From the NCBI RefSeq assembly GCF_035989285.1, contig NZ_CP108513.1, positions 8,742,001 through 8,806,000 of the forward strand: a DNA stretch of 64,000 nt, written 5' to 3'. The notes below the pieces were generated by a model, which ran no database searches, was not told the origin of the DNA, and saw only the letters and a list, made by a program, of their open reading frames with translations. A program made the translations under genes and the position numbers. This DNA comes from Streptomyces sp. NBC_01235 (GTDB lineage Bacteria; Actinomycetota; Actinomycetes; Streptomycetales; Streptomycetaceae). This document shows positions 49,755 to 59,913 of the stretch, piece by piece. Positions within the stretch are counted from its first letter, which is position 1. The number at the start of each line of letters is the position of its first letter.

Positions 49755-51001
49755 CTGCTGTCCCCATCCCCCCTGCTCGCGCGGGTGTCCCCGCCGCGAG
49801 CCAGTGCTGACCGACCCGCGATCGCGGTGCGGTATCCGTCCACCAGGCGCTCCAGCCCGACGGCCGGGCTGAAGCCCTGCTCGTAACGGCGCCGGGCCGC
49901 CTGGCCCATCTCCCGGTTGCGGGCCGACCCGTCCGTGATCCGGCGCAGGCAGGACGCGAGCGAGGCGGGCTCGCCCGGCCGGTGCAGCAGCCCGGTCACC
50001 CCGTCCTCGACGAGTTCGACGAAGGCGCCGTGACCGGCGGCGACGGCCGGTACCCCCGCAGCCATCGCCTCCACGACCACCAGGCCGAACGCCTCCAGCC
50101 ACGTGGAGGGAGCCACCACGGCGACCGACCGTGCGATGACCTGCCGGCACTCCGCCGAGTCGTACAGGCCGACGTAGCGCACGTCGTCCCGGCCCGCCGC
50201 CCAGGCGGTCACCTCTCGCTCCAGCGGCCCCGCGCCGGCGATCACGAGCGGCACGCCCACACCGCCGCCGGCGGCGATCTCGTCCCACGCGGCCATGAGC
50301 AGCCGCACGCCCTTGGCCTCCGCGAGCCGGCCGAGATAGAGCAGATGCTCGCCGGCGCCCGCTCGGCAACTGCCCGGGTCGGGCACGAAGTTGTGTTTCA
50401 CCGCCAGCCGCTCGGCCGGCATGCCGGCCCGCACGAGGACGTCGCGCTGCGCCGCGGAGATGCAGAAGAACCGCTCCACGCCGGACCACCACCGCCGCCG
50501 GTTGACCGACAGGCTGACCGCGAGCGGCACCGTCGCCAGCCGGGAGTTCCGGTAGCAGCCGTGCCGGACGGCGGGCAGTGGCGCGGACCCGACGCACTCG
50601 GTGCACGGCCGGCCGTCCCGCTGCAGCGTGCCCGGCGGGCAGACCTGGGTGTAGTTGTGCAGCGTGGCGACGGCGGGCACGCCGGCGTCGGCGCAGGCGG
50701 CCAGCACCGCCGGCGAAAGGAGCGGGAAGACGTTGTGGACGTGCACCACGTCCGGCCGCTCGGCGCGAAGCCGGGCGGCGAGCTCCGCGCGGACCGCCGG
50801 GTTCCACGGCACCAGCAGCGGTACCGCGATCTTGCCCGGCAGGGACCGGGCGGCGATGTCGTCGCTGCGCCGCTCGAACAGCTCGACCCGGTGGCCGGCC
50901 TCGCGCAGCAGCGCCACCTCCTGGTCGACGACCTTGTTCTCTCCGCTCGGCTGCGCCGAGGCGTAGCGGTTGTGCACTACTAGGACGTGAACGCCGTGCA
51001 T
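49751..51001 (-). CDS. Family 4 glycosyltransferase
   Basis: This 416-residue GT-B enzyme has the N-terminal VHNRYASAQPSGENKVVDQE and VHVHNVFPLLSPAVL motifs and the C-terminal EAFGLVVVEAMAAGVPAVA donor-binding motif. A Cys-rich insert, CPPGTLQRDGRPCTECVG with a further Cys in HGCYRNS, occurs around residues 130-165; it is typical of a glycosyltransferase subgroup and may bind metal. It starts at ATG 51001, two bases after the Wzy gene stop. Confidence 0.9.
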   Translation of the reverse strand: MHGVHVLVVHNRYASAQPSGENKVVDQEVALLREAGHRVELFERRSDDIAARSLPGKIAVPLLVPWNPAVRAELAARLRAERPDVVHVHNVFPLLSPAVLAACADAGVPAVATLHNYTQVCPPGTLQRDGRPCTECVGSAPLPAVRHGCYRNSRLATVPLAVSLSVNRRRWWSGVERFFCISAAQRDVLVRAGMPAERLAVKHNFVPDPGSCRAGAGEHLLYLGRLAEAKGVRLLMAAWDEIAAGGGVGVPLVIAGAGPLEREVTAWAAGRDDVRYVGLYDSAECRQVIARSVAVVAPSTWLEAFGLVVVEAMAAGVPAVAAGHGAFVELVEDGVTGLLHRPGEPASLASCLRRITDGSARNREMGQAARRRYEQGFSPAVGLERLVDGYRTAIAGRSALARGGDTRASRGDGDSR

Positions 51002-51003
51002 GC

Positions 51004-52251
51004 TCAGGTCACCTCCGATCTCTGGGCCCCTCGCGGGAGGCGTCGTCGAGGGGCTTCGGGCGTCGAGAGGGGAGTGGCGTCGGCAGGCGCCGCCAGCAGC
51101 GAGGCGGCCACGGCCAGATGCAGCAGATACGGCGAGGCGTCGCCCAGCCCGGCCTCGGTGTACGACGCGATCGCGCAGTAGCTGATCAGGAAGATCGCGC
51201 AGGCCCTCGACAGCGACGGTGGCCGCAGCAACGCGACGCCGCCCAACACGATGATGATCGCCGCCACCAACGCGACGCCGGTCATGCCCTGCTCGTTGTA
51301 GACGGCCAGCCAGCTGTTGTCGATCGGCAGCCCGCCGAACGACTTGTCGCCCAGGCCCGCGCCGAACAGGTACTCCGAAGTCGTCCGGGGCGCTGCCAGC
51401 AGGGCGTGCCAGACCTTGGCCCGACCGGTGAGGCTGCTGAAGTTCTCCTGGCTCTGGCCGCGCAGGAACCACGCCTGGAGCGCGGAGCTGAACCCCACCG
51501 CCGCCACCGCGGCGCACAGCACCGCCCAGGAGAAGAGCCGGCGGGCGGCGGCGCTGGTCAGGACGAGGGAGGTGATCGCCAGCACCAGCGCGATGATCAG
51601 GCCGAGCGTGGCCGTCCGGGTATGGGTCAGGGCGAGCAGGACGAGGGAGGGCACGATGACCACCGCCGCGCTGGTCCGGTCGGTCCGGCGGCCCAGGACG
51701 AGCAGCACGGTGAGCCCGATGATCACCGCGGCGTACTGTCCGATCTGCGGCGGGGTGAGCGGCCACAACGCGCCCACCAGCCGCCCGCCGTAGAGGTCGG
51801 GCAGGGCGGCGCCCGGTGAGACGACCAGGCCGGCGGCCACCGACCCGAGCACCGCGAAGTACATCCGGATGTGGTGCCGGACGAACGTCAGGCCGCCGTC
51901 CCACCAGCGGCTGAGCAGCCACAGCGTGCCGATGAAGAGAGCCAGCCGGGCGCAGCGGAACAGCGCGCCGAACCCGGCCCCCTGGTCCACGCTGGAGATC
52001 AGGCTCGGCACCAGCAGCAGGGTGAGCAGGAACACGTAGGCGCTGGCCCGGATACGCACCCGGGGGTTGACCACGAGCGCCAGTGCGAACGCGGCGACCA
52101 GCGCGCCCATGGTGACCATCTGGATGAGGGAGCGGGGCAGCGGGACGATGGTCCTCGCCCCGGCGGAGCCGAGGGTGTTGAGGACGAGCAGCCCCCAGAC
52201 CGTCCCGACGATCTTCGACGTGTGGTCGGTGTTGGTGTCCGCGGACCTCAT
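51004..52251 (-). CDS. O-antigen ligase/polymerase-like membrane protein (Wzy-like)
   Basis: This 415-residue protein has about ten to twelve transmembrane helices and a large outside loop, about residues 265-325, containing SLTGRAKVWHALL and LFGAGLGDKSFGG, a pattern of the Wzy_C/WaaL family (R-W loop with a following GxG). It should polymerise or ligate lipid-linked units outside the membrane. I chose ATG 52251; a GTG at 52260 in frame would overlap the upstream stop by 8 bases and is an alternative. Confidence 0.85.
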   Translation of the reverse strand: MRSADTNTDHTSKIVGTVWGLLVLNTLGSAGARTIVPLPRSLIQMVTMGALVAAFALALVVNPRVRIRASAYVFLLTLLLVPSLISSVDQGAGFGALFRCARLALFIGTLWLLSRWWDGGLTFVRHHIRMYFAVLGSVAAGLVVSPGAALPDLYGGRLVGALWPLTPPQIGQYAAVIIGLTVLLVLGRRTDRTSAAVVIVPSLVLLALTHTRTATLGLIIALVLAITSLVLTSAAARRLFSWAVLCAAVAAVGFSSALQAWFLRGQSQENFSSLTGRAKVWHALLAAPRTTSEYLFGAGLGDKSFGGLPIDNSWLAVYNEQGMTGVALVAAIIIVLGGVALLRPPSLSRACAIFLISYCAIASYTEAGLGDASPYLLHLAVAASLLAAPADATPLSTPEAPRRRLPRGAQRSEVT

Positions 52252-52252
52252 C

Positions 52253-53776
52253 TCAACCACCGTCCCCTGCGCGCAAGGTGCTGCCCGCGTCCTGCCGGTA
52301 CGGAGTGTTCTGCCACTGCTTGAAGCCGACTGTCCGGCTCGCGTCGTGGACGACGAAGGTCCACGGTCCGACGTAGACGTTGTCGTGCCAGCGGTTGTGC
52401 TGCTCTGTGGTGATCGCCTCGGCCACCCGCTCGCCCTGGTACGGCGACCAGTCCGGATAGGTGCCGTAGTTGGAAAGCACCGCCATCCGGTCGCACTTCA
52501 CCGTGCAGGCGACGACGGACTTGTCCAGCACGAAGCGGTTGTCGTGGATGTCCACCCGCTGGGTCTTCCACCGGCAGTCGGAGTAGAGCGATGCGTCGGC
52601 GATCGCGGGCTGCACGCAGCGGTCGGTGTTCTTCACCAGCAACGTGCAGTCACCGGACGAGGTGTTGGCCGGGCTGTTGCAGAACCGGTCGGCGTTCTCC
52701 CACAGGGTGATCCCGGACCAGTTGTTCTCCAGCACGTTCCGATAGATCTCGATCTTGTCCGTGCGGGCCCGGATCCGCGGTTCGCCCCCGGACTCGGAGA
52801 GGTAGACGGTCGCGAACGGGAAACTGTCGCCGGCGGCCGCGTAACCGCGGCCCTCGACCCAGTTGTTCCGCCGGATCGTGTTCTTCCGTATGACCGCGTT
52901 GTAGCTGATCTCGTAGATCAGCGCGGCACCGTCGTTGTCCTCGATCAGGTTGTCCTCGATGAGGAAGTCGTTGTTGTTGGTGTCCGCCCACAGCCCGGTT
53001 CCGCGGTTGTCGTGCACCCAGTTGCCGCGTACGTCCGCGCCGTTGACGGCCCAGAACTTGACGCCTCCACTGCAGCCGCAGTCCGGCCGCTGCCGCTCCC
53101 AGTCGTCCGTGTTGTTGCCCACGATCTCGTTGCCTTCGACCACCAGGCCGCTGATACCGCCGGCGCCCTTGTACGCGTTCATGCCGTACTGGCCGTTGTC
53201 GCGCAGGCAGCTGGCGCGGAGCTGCTGGCGGGCGCCGGCCATCAGCCCGGCGCCGGAGTTGTTCCGGATCGTCGCGTGCTCGATCACCCACCCGTCGGCC
53301 GAGTCGTGATTGACCACGCCCTCGTCACGGGGCGCGACGAACCTCTGCACGGTCAGGTAGCGGATGGTGACGTCGCGGGCGGTGCCGCCGAACGCGTAGT
53401 GGTTGCTCTTCCGGCCGTCGAGCACCGCGCCCGGCGCGCCGACGTAGACGTCCCCTTCCTTGGGGATCACCTGGTCGTAGCGGTCCGACATGAGCGTGTG
53501 CTTGCCCGGCCGAAGCCAGAAGGTGGTGTGCGGGGGGCTGCTCTCGGTCTTTGCGGCCAAGTCGCCGGGCACCGCAGGGTCGACCGGCACCGCGCCCGCC
53601 GGCGCCTTCGCCGGGCCGGCCGCGGGCTTGGCACACACTCGGGCCACGGACGTGGAGGGCGCAGCGGTCGGCTTCGGCGTCGCGTCCGTCGCGCCACTGT
53701 CACAGCCGGTCGCCGCCAGCAGGGCCAGCGCCAGCGGTGCAGCCGGCAACGCCCGGTGCCGCCACTTGATCCCCAC
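52253..53776 (-). CDS. Lipoprotein with right-handed parallel beta-helix
   Basis: This 507-residue secreted lipoprotein has a signal peptide whose lipobox reads LAATGC at about residues 20-25, followed by a Thr/Pro/Ala linker. The rest is repeats of about 22 residues with Asn/Gly turns, for example NNSGAGLMAG, DNRGTGLWAD, EDNLIEDNDGAALIYE and RNTIRRNN-like units, as in parallel beta-helix lyases, hydrolases and epimerases. It would act on the surface glycan outside the cell. Catalytic residues are not identifiable by eye. GTG at 53776 is supported by GGAGGGGAGGG upstream. Confidence 0.82.
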   Translation of the reverse strand: MGIKWRHRALPAAPLALALLAATGCDSGATDATPKPTAAPSTSVARVCAKPAAGPAKAPAGAVPVDPAVPGDLAAKTESSPPHTTFWLRPGKHTLMSDRYDQVIPKEGDVYVGAPGAVLDGRKSNHYAFGGTARDVTIRYLTVQRFVAPRDEGVVNHDSADGWVIEHATIRNNSGAGLMAGARQQLRASCLRDNGQYGMNAYKGAGGISGLVVEGNEIVGNNTDDWERQRPDCGCSGGVKFWAVNGADVRGNWVHDNRGTGLWADTNNNDFLIEDNLIEDNDGAALIYEISYNAVIRKNTIRRNNWVEGRGYAAAGDSFPFATVYLSESGGEPRIRARTDKIEIYRNVLENNWSGITLWENADRFCNSPANTSSGDCTLLVKNTDRCVQPAIADASLYSDCRWKTQRVDIHDNRFVLDKSVVACTVKCDRMAVLSNYGTYPDWSPYQGERVAEAITTEQHNRWHDNVYVGPWTFVVHDASRTVGFKQWQNTPYRQDAGSTLRAGDGG

Positions 53777-53790
53777 GCGCCCTCCCCTCC

Positions 53791-55767
53791 CTAACCGTGG
53801 AACCTGAGCACGGTGGTGAAACCCTCCGTGCCATCGGTGAAGCCGGTGCCGACCAGCGTGGTGGCGGGTTCCTTGCGCCCGAAGCCGGCGGAGTACCAGC
53901 CCAGCGGCGGGTCGCTCTCGCCGCGATGCGCCCGCCAGCTCAGCTGCCCGGGCAGGTCGAGCGTCGCGGAGCGGTCCACGCCGTCCCGGGTCCAGGTGAG
54001 CGCCGCCCGGTTGCCCGCCAGGTCCGCGGCGATCGACGGGCCGAGGTGGAACGCCAGGCGCACGGCGCGGCGCGGGCCGCGCACCTCGTCGACGACCCTC
54101 AGCTCCTGGGTCGCGGCCGTCAGCTCCACCCGGCGGCGGTGCACGGAGGGCCGGTAACCGTCGTGCTCGGCGCACCAGCGGGCCGTCCCCCCGACGGCGG
54201 CGTCGGACGTGTCCGCGACCAGGACGCGGCTGCGGGCGTGCCGGGTCCACAGGAACGGGCCGCCCGAGACGGACTGGTCGGCGCCGTCCACCTGCAGGGT
54301 GTTGTGGCCGAGGGTCGACCGGAAGTACTGCCGCCACTCGGGCTGCCCGTGGTAGCAGAACGTGCCCGGGTCGGCGAGCAGGTCGACCCCGTCGTGCCGG
54401 ACCTCCACGGACAGCGCGTCCGCGTGGCCGTGCGCGGCGATGGACAGGAACCCGTGCGGACCACCGTCGCAGCGGCACCAGATGCCCGCCGGACCACGCA
54501 GGATGGTCATGCCCGCGTCGGCGAAGTGGGCCGGCCTGCTCGCCGGGCGGGACACGGCCGGTGCGGTTCCACTTTTCGAGTACGGCTGGATGAGCGCGGC
54601 CAGCAGCGGGGTGCGCACATCGGTGCCGGTCACCGCCGGCCACCAGTCGAGCCGACCGAACACGACGTCACCGGTGGCCAGCAGCGAGGCCCAGCGGTCG
54701 GTGCCGGCGCCGTCCACGACCAGACCGTGCCCGTCGTCCGCGTCCCCCTGGCGCGGCGGCCGCAGCCGGCTGTCCACGACGGCCGCGAGCGCGTCGGTCA
54801 TCCGCAGCAGCACCAGCCGGATCGGCGCGGGGACGGGCACGCCTGCGGCATCCGCCTCGGCCACCGCGGCCAGGCCGAGCTCCAGCACCAGTCCGTGATA
54901 CTCGGTGGCCAGTTCGCGGTTGAGGCCGGAGCCGAAGGTGTTGCTCCGCAGCTGCCGCTCCAGCGAGCGCAGCGCGTCGGCTCGCCAACGCGCCGAGGAG
55001 GGGAACCACCCGAACGCGCAGGCCCCGGCGAACTGCCCGGCGGCCTCGGCGATGACGTGGTTGTTCGCCGAAGACCCCCGGCTGGGGAAGGCGGCCAGCC
55101 AGCGCTGGTGGTGCCAGATCTGGTTCAGCGCCACCGGGTTGCCCTCGAACAGATCCGCCGCGCCCGGCCAGCCGTCGAGCAGCCGGCGGATCCACACCCA
55201 GGACAGCAGCCGGATCCCCAGCTCGATGCCGCTGGTCCAGTGCACTCCGCGCAGCGGCGCGTTGGCCCCCCACCACGACCGCAGGTGCTCGGCCACTCGC
55301 TCGGCGTACCGCTCGTCCCCGGTGACCGCGTAGGCGGCGGCGAGCACGGTGAGGTACTGATGCCGGGACGGCTCCCAGATCTGCTTGATGTCCCCGACCG
55401 CGTCCTCGTCGCGGTACGGCACGTCGAAGGCGTAGCCCCACGGGGCCCGCCGCCCGGTCTTCGGGTCGTACCACCAGTCCGGGTCGACCAGGTCGTCGCG
55501 GTCCACCCCGAAGTACTCGGCGTGCCCGGACATCAGCCGGTCCGCCTCGGCGATGAGACGTTTCGCGGCGTCCGGCGGCACCGCGGCGACCGCCCCGGCG
55601 GGCAGTACCGCGGTGAACCGGGCGCCGGTCACGCTCGGGCAGTCCGGCAGTGCCGACCGCCACCGCCGCCTGCGTACCGCGTCGCCCACCCGGCCGCCGA
55701 CCTCCCGCGGTCCCATCCGGGACAGCCGCCGCAGGTACCAGCCCGGACTCCCCGAGTTCACAGTCAT
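53791..55767 (-). CDS. Heparinase II/III-family protein
   Basis: This 658-residue protein has an N-terminal alpha/alpha-toroid (about 100-400; WEPSRHQYLTVLAAAYAVTGD, SSANNHVIAEAAG, ATEYHGLVLELGL) and a C-terminal beta-sandwich with HGHADALSVEVRHDG, FCYHGQPEWRQYFRSTLGHNT. The Asn/His/Tyr residues in these motifs are those of polysaccharide lyases of families 8/12/21 type. No classical signal peptide is seen. In glycan operons such proteins are thought to trim or process uronic-acid polymers. It overlaps the fusion oxidoreductase gene by four bases. Confidence 0.87.
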   Translation of the reverse strand: MTVNSGSPGWYLRRLSRMGPREVGGRVGDAVRRRRWRSALPDCPSVTGARFTAVLPAGAVAAVPPDAAKRLIAEADRLMSGHAEYFGVDRDDLVDPDWWYDPKTGRRAPWGYAFDVPYRDEDAVGDIKQIWEPSRHQYLTVLAAAYAVTGDERYAERVAEHLRSWWGANAPLRGVHWTSGIELGIRLLSWVWIRRLLDGWPGAADLFEGNPVALNQIWHHQRWLAAFPSRGSSANNHVIAEAAGQFAGACAFGWFPSSARWRADALRSLERQLRSNTFGSGLNRELATEYHGLVLELGLAAVAEADAAGVPVPAPIRLVLLRMTDALAAVVDSRLRPPRQGDADDGHGLVVDGAGTDRWASLLATGDVVFGRLDWWPAVTGTDVRTPLLAALIQPYSKSGTAPAVSRPASRPAHFADAGMTILRGPAGIWCRCDGGPHGFLSIAAHGHADALSVEVRHDGVDLLADPGTFCYHGQPEWRQYFRSTLGHNTLQVDGADQSVSGGPFLWTRHARSRVLVADTSDAAVGGTARWCAEHDGYRPSVHRRRVELTAATQELRVVDEVRGPRRAVRLAFHLGPSIAADLAGNRAALTWTRDGVDRSATLDLPGQLSWRAHRGESDPPLGWYSAGFGRKEPATTLVGTGFTDGTEGFTTVLRFHG

Positions 55768-57959
55768 CGCGCCCCCGCCAACGTCACCGGCGCGCCGCCG
55801 GCCAGGCCGGCCCGCACGGCGAGGGTGGCCGCCGTGGTGGCGACCAGCGACTCCAGCGGCACCGGCATCGGCCCGCCGGTCCGCACGGCCTTGATGAACG
55901 CGGCCAGTTCGGCGTTCTGTCCCTTGTCCCGGGCCTTGGGCAGCCGCGAACTGACCCACCGCTTGCGGTGGCCGTCGTAAACAGCGGCACGGACGAAGTC
56001 GTCGAGCCGCAGCACCCTGCCGTCCGCGACGAGGTCCAGCGTCTCTTTGGGGAAGCCGGGCGCGCCGGTGGTGACGTAGCTGATGGTGGCGGTGGACTCG
56101 TCCGGGTAGCGCAGCACGACCTGCAGGTCCTCGTTGCCGGACGCGGCGACCGCGTACACCGAGACCGGGTCGGCGTCGAGCAGCCAGCTCGCCGTGTCGA
56201 TGAAGTGCCCGCCCTCGCCGGCGAACCGCGAGCCCTCGGTGCCCTGTTGGAGGTACCAGCTGCCGTGCGCCAGCCGGCCCGCGTTGACCAGGTAGCGCAG
56301 GCTCGCCGGCCCGGTCCGGGCGCCGAACCGCTTCCTGGCCTCCTGCAGCAGCGGCGCGAACCGGCGGTTGAATCCCACCTGCAGCCGGTCGTTGCCGGAC
56401 TCCTCGACCGCCGCGAGCACGCCGGCCAGCTCGTCCTCGGTGAGCGCCAACGGCTTCTCCACGAACACGCTCTTGCCGGCCAGCAGTGCCCTTCGGGTCA
56501 GTTCGGCGTGCGAGCTGTGCCGGGTGAGAACGAACACCGCGTCGATGGACTTGTCGCCGAGCACGGCGTCGAGATCGGTGGTCGCCTCGGCGAAGCCGAA
56601 CTTCCGCTGTGCGTTGGCCGCGGACAGCGCCGTCGTGGTGACGACGGTCGACAGCTCGACGCCGTCGCGCTGTGCCAGGTGCGGCAGCAGCATCGATGTC
56701 GCGTAGTTTCCCGCGCCGACGAACGCCAGCCGCACCGGCGTCCTGGCGGCCCGGGCCGGGGTGGACACTCCGCCGCTGCGTCGCACTGCGGGCACGGTCA
56801 CCGCCGGGGCCTCCGCTTCCCCCGCTTCCTCTTTCTGCTCGGGGTACCGGAACAGCACGGCCACGGCCTTCAGGTCGCCGTCCTTGAGGCTCTGGTACGT
56901 CTCGACGGCGTCGTCGAAGTCGGCGATGTGGGAGACCAGCGGCTCCACGTCGACGCGGCCGCGGGCGACGAGATCGAGGAAGCACGCCAGGTTGCGGCGC
57001 TCGGTCCAGCGCACGTAGCCGATCGGGTAGTCCCGCCCCTCGAGCTCGTACTCCGGGTCGTAGCGCCCGGGGCCGTAACTGCGGGAGAACCGGACGTCGA
57101 GCTCCTTCTCGTAGTACGCGTTCCACGGCAGGTCCAGACGGCACTTGCCGATGTCGACGACCCGGCCGCGGTCCCGGCAGAGCCGGGCGGCCAGCTCGAC
57201 GGGCTGGTTGCTGCCGCCGCCGGCGGCCAGGTACACCTGGTCCACGCCGTGACCGTCGGTGAGTTCGGCGACGGCGGCTTCCACGGCAGCGGACGCCGGG
57301 TCGCCGCAGGCCGCGGCGCCCAGCCGCTCGGCGAGCTCGCAGCGCGCCGGGTCGGGGTCGACCCCGACGACGCGGACCCCCGAAGCGGCCAGCAGCTGCA
57401 CCACCAGCTGCCCGATCAGCCCGAGGCCGATGACCAGCGCCACTTCGCCGAGCCGTGACTCGCCCTGGCGGACGCCCTGCAACGCGATCGACCCGACGGT
57501 GCCGAAGGCGGCGTGCCGCGGCGCGAGGCCGTCCGGCACCGGGGCGTAGAGGTTCTTCGGCACCCAGTTGAGCTCGGCGTGCAACGCGTGCTCGTTGCCG
57601 GCGCAGGCCACGAGGTCGCCGACCTTCACATCGTCGATGCCGGCGCCGACCTGCTCGACCACCCCGCACAGCGAGTAGCCCAGCGGGGTGTAGGAGTCCA
57701 GCTTGCCCATCACCTTGCGGTAGGTGGCGGGCACCCCGTTGGTGGCCACGCTCTGCACGACCTTGGCCACCTGGTCCGGCCGGGAGCGGGCCTTGCCGAG
57801 CATCGACATGCCGGCCTCGGACACCTTCATGAGCTCGGTCCCGGTGGATATGAGCGAGTAGGCGCTGCGGACCAGCACACCGCCCGGCTTGCACCCCGGC
57901 ACCGGCACGTCAAGCAGCGCCAGCTCACCGCTCTTGTAGTTCTGCACGACCTGTTTCAC
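55764..57959 (-). CDS. Fusion oxidoreductase: zinc-type ADH plus Gfo/Idh/MocA
   Basis: This 731-residue protein joins two enzymes. Residues 1-370 are a medium-chain alcohol dehydrogenase (GroES-like part, then VIGLGLIGQLVVQLLAASG), and residues about 405-731 are a Gfo/Idh/MocA oxidoreductase (VRLAFVGAGNYATSMLLPH, then VFVEKPLALTEDEL with the EKP motif). A charged linker (EQKEEAGEAEAPAV) separates them. This two-domain type is found beside heparinase-like genes in glycan operons and probably oxidises a nucleotide sugar in two steps, for example to a uronic or keto sugar; substrate is unknown. It follows the asparagine synthase gene by 25 bp. Confidence 0.88.
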   Translation of the reverse strand: MKQVVQNYKSGELALLDVPVPGCKPGGVLVRSAYSLISTGTELMKVSEAGMSMLGKARSRPDQVAKVVQSVATNGVPATYRKVMGKLDSYTPLGYSLCGVVEQVGAGIDDVKVGDLVACAGNEHALHAELNWVPKNLYAPVPDGLAPRHAAFGTVGSIALQGVRQGESRLGEVALVIGLGLIGQLVVQLLAASGVRVVGVDPDPARCELAERLGAAACGDPASAAVEAAVAELTDGHGVDQVYLAAGGGSNQPVELAARLCRDRGRVVDIGKCRLDLPWNAYYEKELDVRFSRSYGPGRYDPEYELEGRDYPIGYVRWTERRNLACFLDLVARGRVDVEPLVSHIADFDDAVETYQSLKDGDLKAVAVLFRYPEQKEEAGEAEAPAVTVPAVRRSGGVSTPARAARTPVRLAFVGAGNYATSMLLPHLAQRDGVELSTVVTTTALSAANAQRKFGFAEATTDLDAVLGDKSIDAVFVLTRHSSHAELTRRALLAGKSVFVEKPLALTEDELAGVLAAVEESGNDRLQVGFNRRFAPLLQEARKRFGARTGPASLRYLVNAGRLAHGSWYLQQGTEGSRFAGEGGHFIDTASWLLDADPVSVYAVAASGNEDLQVVLRYPDESTATISYVTTGAPGFPKETLDLVADGRVLRLDDFVRAAVYDGHRKRWVSSRLPKARDKGQNAELAAFIKAVRTGGPMPVPLESLVATTAATLAVRAGLAGGAPVTLAGAR

Positions 57960-57984
57960 CCGAAGTCCTCTTGTCTCTACGCCG

Positions 57985-59910
57985 TCAGGGAGAGTTCTGG
58001 CCGGACCCGGAGGTCGCGCCGCGATACCAGTACTCGAGGGTCAGCACATGCCACAGATGCTTGGAGAAGTCCTGCTGCCCGGCGGCGTCCTCGGCGACCA
58101 TGCGCGCCAGCGCGTCGCGGCGCAGGAACCCGGAACGGACGAGTTCGCCGTCGTTGACCACCTCGCGCACCAGCGGTGCCAGATCCCGGCTCATCCAGGC
58201 CCGCAGCGGGGCGCTGAACAGGCCCTTGGGCCGGTACACGATCTCCCGGGGCAGGACCGAGGCGGCCGCCTCCTTGAGTACGGCCTTGCCCTGGCGTCCG
58301 ACGATCTTGCGATCACCGGGCACGGCGAACGCCGCCTTGACCACCTCGACGTCCACGTACGGCACCCGCACCTCGGTCGAGGCGGCCATGCTCGACCGGT
58401 CCGTGTAGGCGAGGTTCAGGCCCGGCAGGAACATCCGGGCGTCGCCCAGGCACATGCGGTTGACGAAGTCGTCGAGGTCGTTGTCCTGGTAGACGTCCGC
58501 GTGCTCGGTCAGCACGTCGTCGACCGCCTGGGCCAGGTCCGGATCGATCAGGGCGAGCAGCTCGTCCTGGTCGTACATGGTGTAGCTGCGCCGGAACGCG
58601 GTCTCCTCCGGCAGATCGGCGAAGGAGAGGAACCGCTTCGCGAAGCGCACCGACCGGTACCCCCGGCGGGCCGAGGCGACCGGCAGCCGGTCCACGGCCC
58701 CGGACAGGCCGCGCCGCAGGGGCCGCGGGACGCGCTGGTAGCGCAGCGCGAGCAGGTTGGCCAGGTGCTTGCGGTACCCGGCGAACAGCTCGTCGGCGCC
58801 CATCCCCGAGAGCATCACCTTGACCCCGGCCTCCCGGGCGGCCGAGCAGATCAGGAACGTGTTGATCGCGGCGGGGTCGCCGATCGGCTCGTCCAGGTGG
58901 TACGTCATCTGTGGCAGCAGGTCGAGCACGTTCGGAGCGATCTCGATCTCGTGCAGGTCGACGCCGAACCGCTCGGCCACCTGCCGGGCGTAGCGCAGGT
59001 CGTCCGGCATCGCCTCGAACCTGGCGTCCTCGGCGCGGAACCCGATCGTGTAGGCGGAGATCCCGGGCCGGTCGCGGGCCGCCAGCGCGGTCAGGTAGCT
59101 GGAGTCGAGACCGCCGGAGAGGAAGGTCGCCACGGGTACGTCGGAGAGCAGGTGGCGCCGGGTCGACTCCTCGACGACGGCGGCGAGATCGGGCTGCTCG
59201 CCGCCGCGGGCCCGCTCCCGGCCCTCGGCGGCGACGTCCCTCAGGTTCCAGAACCGGCCGCGCTCCACCCGGCCGTCGGGCCGGCACCTCAGCCAGCTCC
59301 CCGGCGGCAGCTTCTCCGCTTCGCGGAACGCGCACCGTGAGTCCGGCACCCAGTAGTACAGCAGCGAGGCCACCAGCGCCGCGTGGTCCACCTGCAGCGA
59401 CCCGCCGGTCACGGCGGCGAGCGCCTTGAGCTCGGAGGCGAACACCAGACCCTCGCCGCGCCGGAGAAGGAACAGCGGCTTGATGCCGAGCTGGTCGCGG
59501 GCGAGCACCAGCTCACCGGTTCGCTCGTCGAAGATCCCGAACGCGAACATGCCGCGCAGCCGGGGCAGGCAGTCCGTGCCCCAGCGCCGCCAGGCCTCAA
59601 GGAGCACCTCGGTGTCGGAGGTACCGCGGAAGCGCACTCCGGCGGCTGCCAGCTCGGCACGCAGCTCGGGCGCGTTGTACAGCTCGCCGTTGTACGTCAG
59701 GACGAGGCCGCCGGAGACCATCGGCTGGGCGCCGGTCTCGGACAGGTCGACGATGGCCAGCCGGCGGTGCCCGAGCTGCACCTCGCCGTCGCCGAGGGGG
59801 TGGCCGTACCGGCCCGCCCCGTCCGGACCGCGGTGGGCGAGGGTCTCGGTGAGCCGGTCGGTCACGACCTTCCCGTCCGGCCATCGGTAAGTGCCTGCGA
59901 TGCCACACAT
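57985..59910 (-). CDS. Asparagine synthase-like glutamine amidotransferase
   Basis: This 641-residue protein is complete for the AsnB family. Cys2 of MCGIAGTYRW is the glutaminase nucleophile, and LTYNGELYNAPELR and GTSDTEVLLEAW belong to the class II amidotransferase domain. The synthetase domain has the PP-loop LSGGLDSSYLTALA near residue 260. In surface-glycan operons such proteins amidate uronic acids rather than make asparagine (as proposed for WbpS). With a probable sugar oxidase next to it, uronamide formation is a fair inference. ATG 59910 is three bases after the Wzz gene stop. Confidence 0.9.
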   Translation of the reverse strand: MCGIAGTYRWPDGKVVTDRLTETLAHRGPDGAGRYGHPLGDGEVQLGHRRLAIVDLSETGAQPMVSGGLVLTYNGELYNAPELRAELAAAGVRFRGTSDTEVLLEAWRRWGTDCLPRLRGMFAFGIFDERTGELVLARDQLGIKPLFLLRRGEGLVFASELKALAAVTGGSLQVDHAALVASLLYYWVPDSRCAFREAEKLPPGSWLRCRPDGRVERGRFWNLRDVAAEGRERARGGEQPDLAAVVEESTRRHLLSDVPVATFLSGGLDSSYLTALAARDRPGISAYTIGFRAEDARFEAMPDDLRYARQVAERFGVDLHEIEIAPNVLDLLPQMTYHLDEPIGDPAAINTFLICSAAREAGVKVMLSGMGADELFAGYRKHLANLLALRYQRVPRPLRRGLSGAVDRLPVASARRGYRSVRFAKRFLSFADLPEETAFRRSYTMYDQDELLALIDPDLAQAVDDVLTEHADVYQDNDLDDFVNRMCLGDARMFLPGLNLAYTDRSSMAASTEVRVPYVDVEVVKAAFAVPGDRKIVGRQGKAVLKEAAASVLPREIVYRPKGLFSAPLRAWMSRDLAPLVREVVNDGELVRSGFLRRDALARMVAEDAAGQQDFSKHLWHVLTLEYWYRGATSGSGQNSP

Positions 59911-59913
59911 GTG

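Noticed and set aside
55784..57458. Plus-strand frames opposite the fusion oxidoreductase
   Set aside because: Shadows of a gene with two complete enzyme domains on the minus strand.
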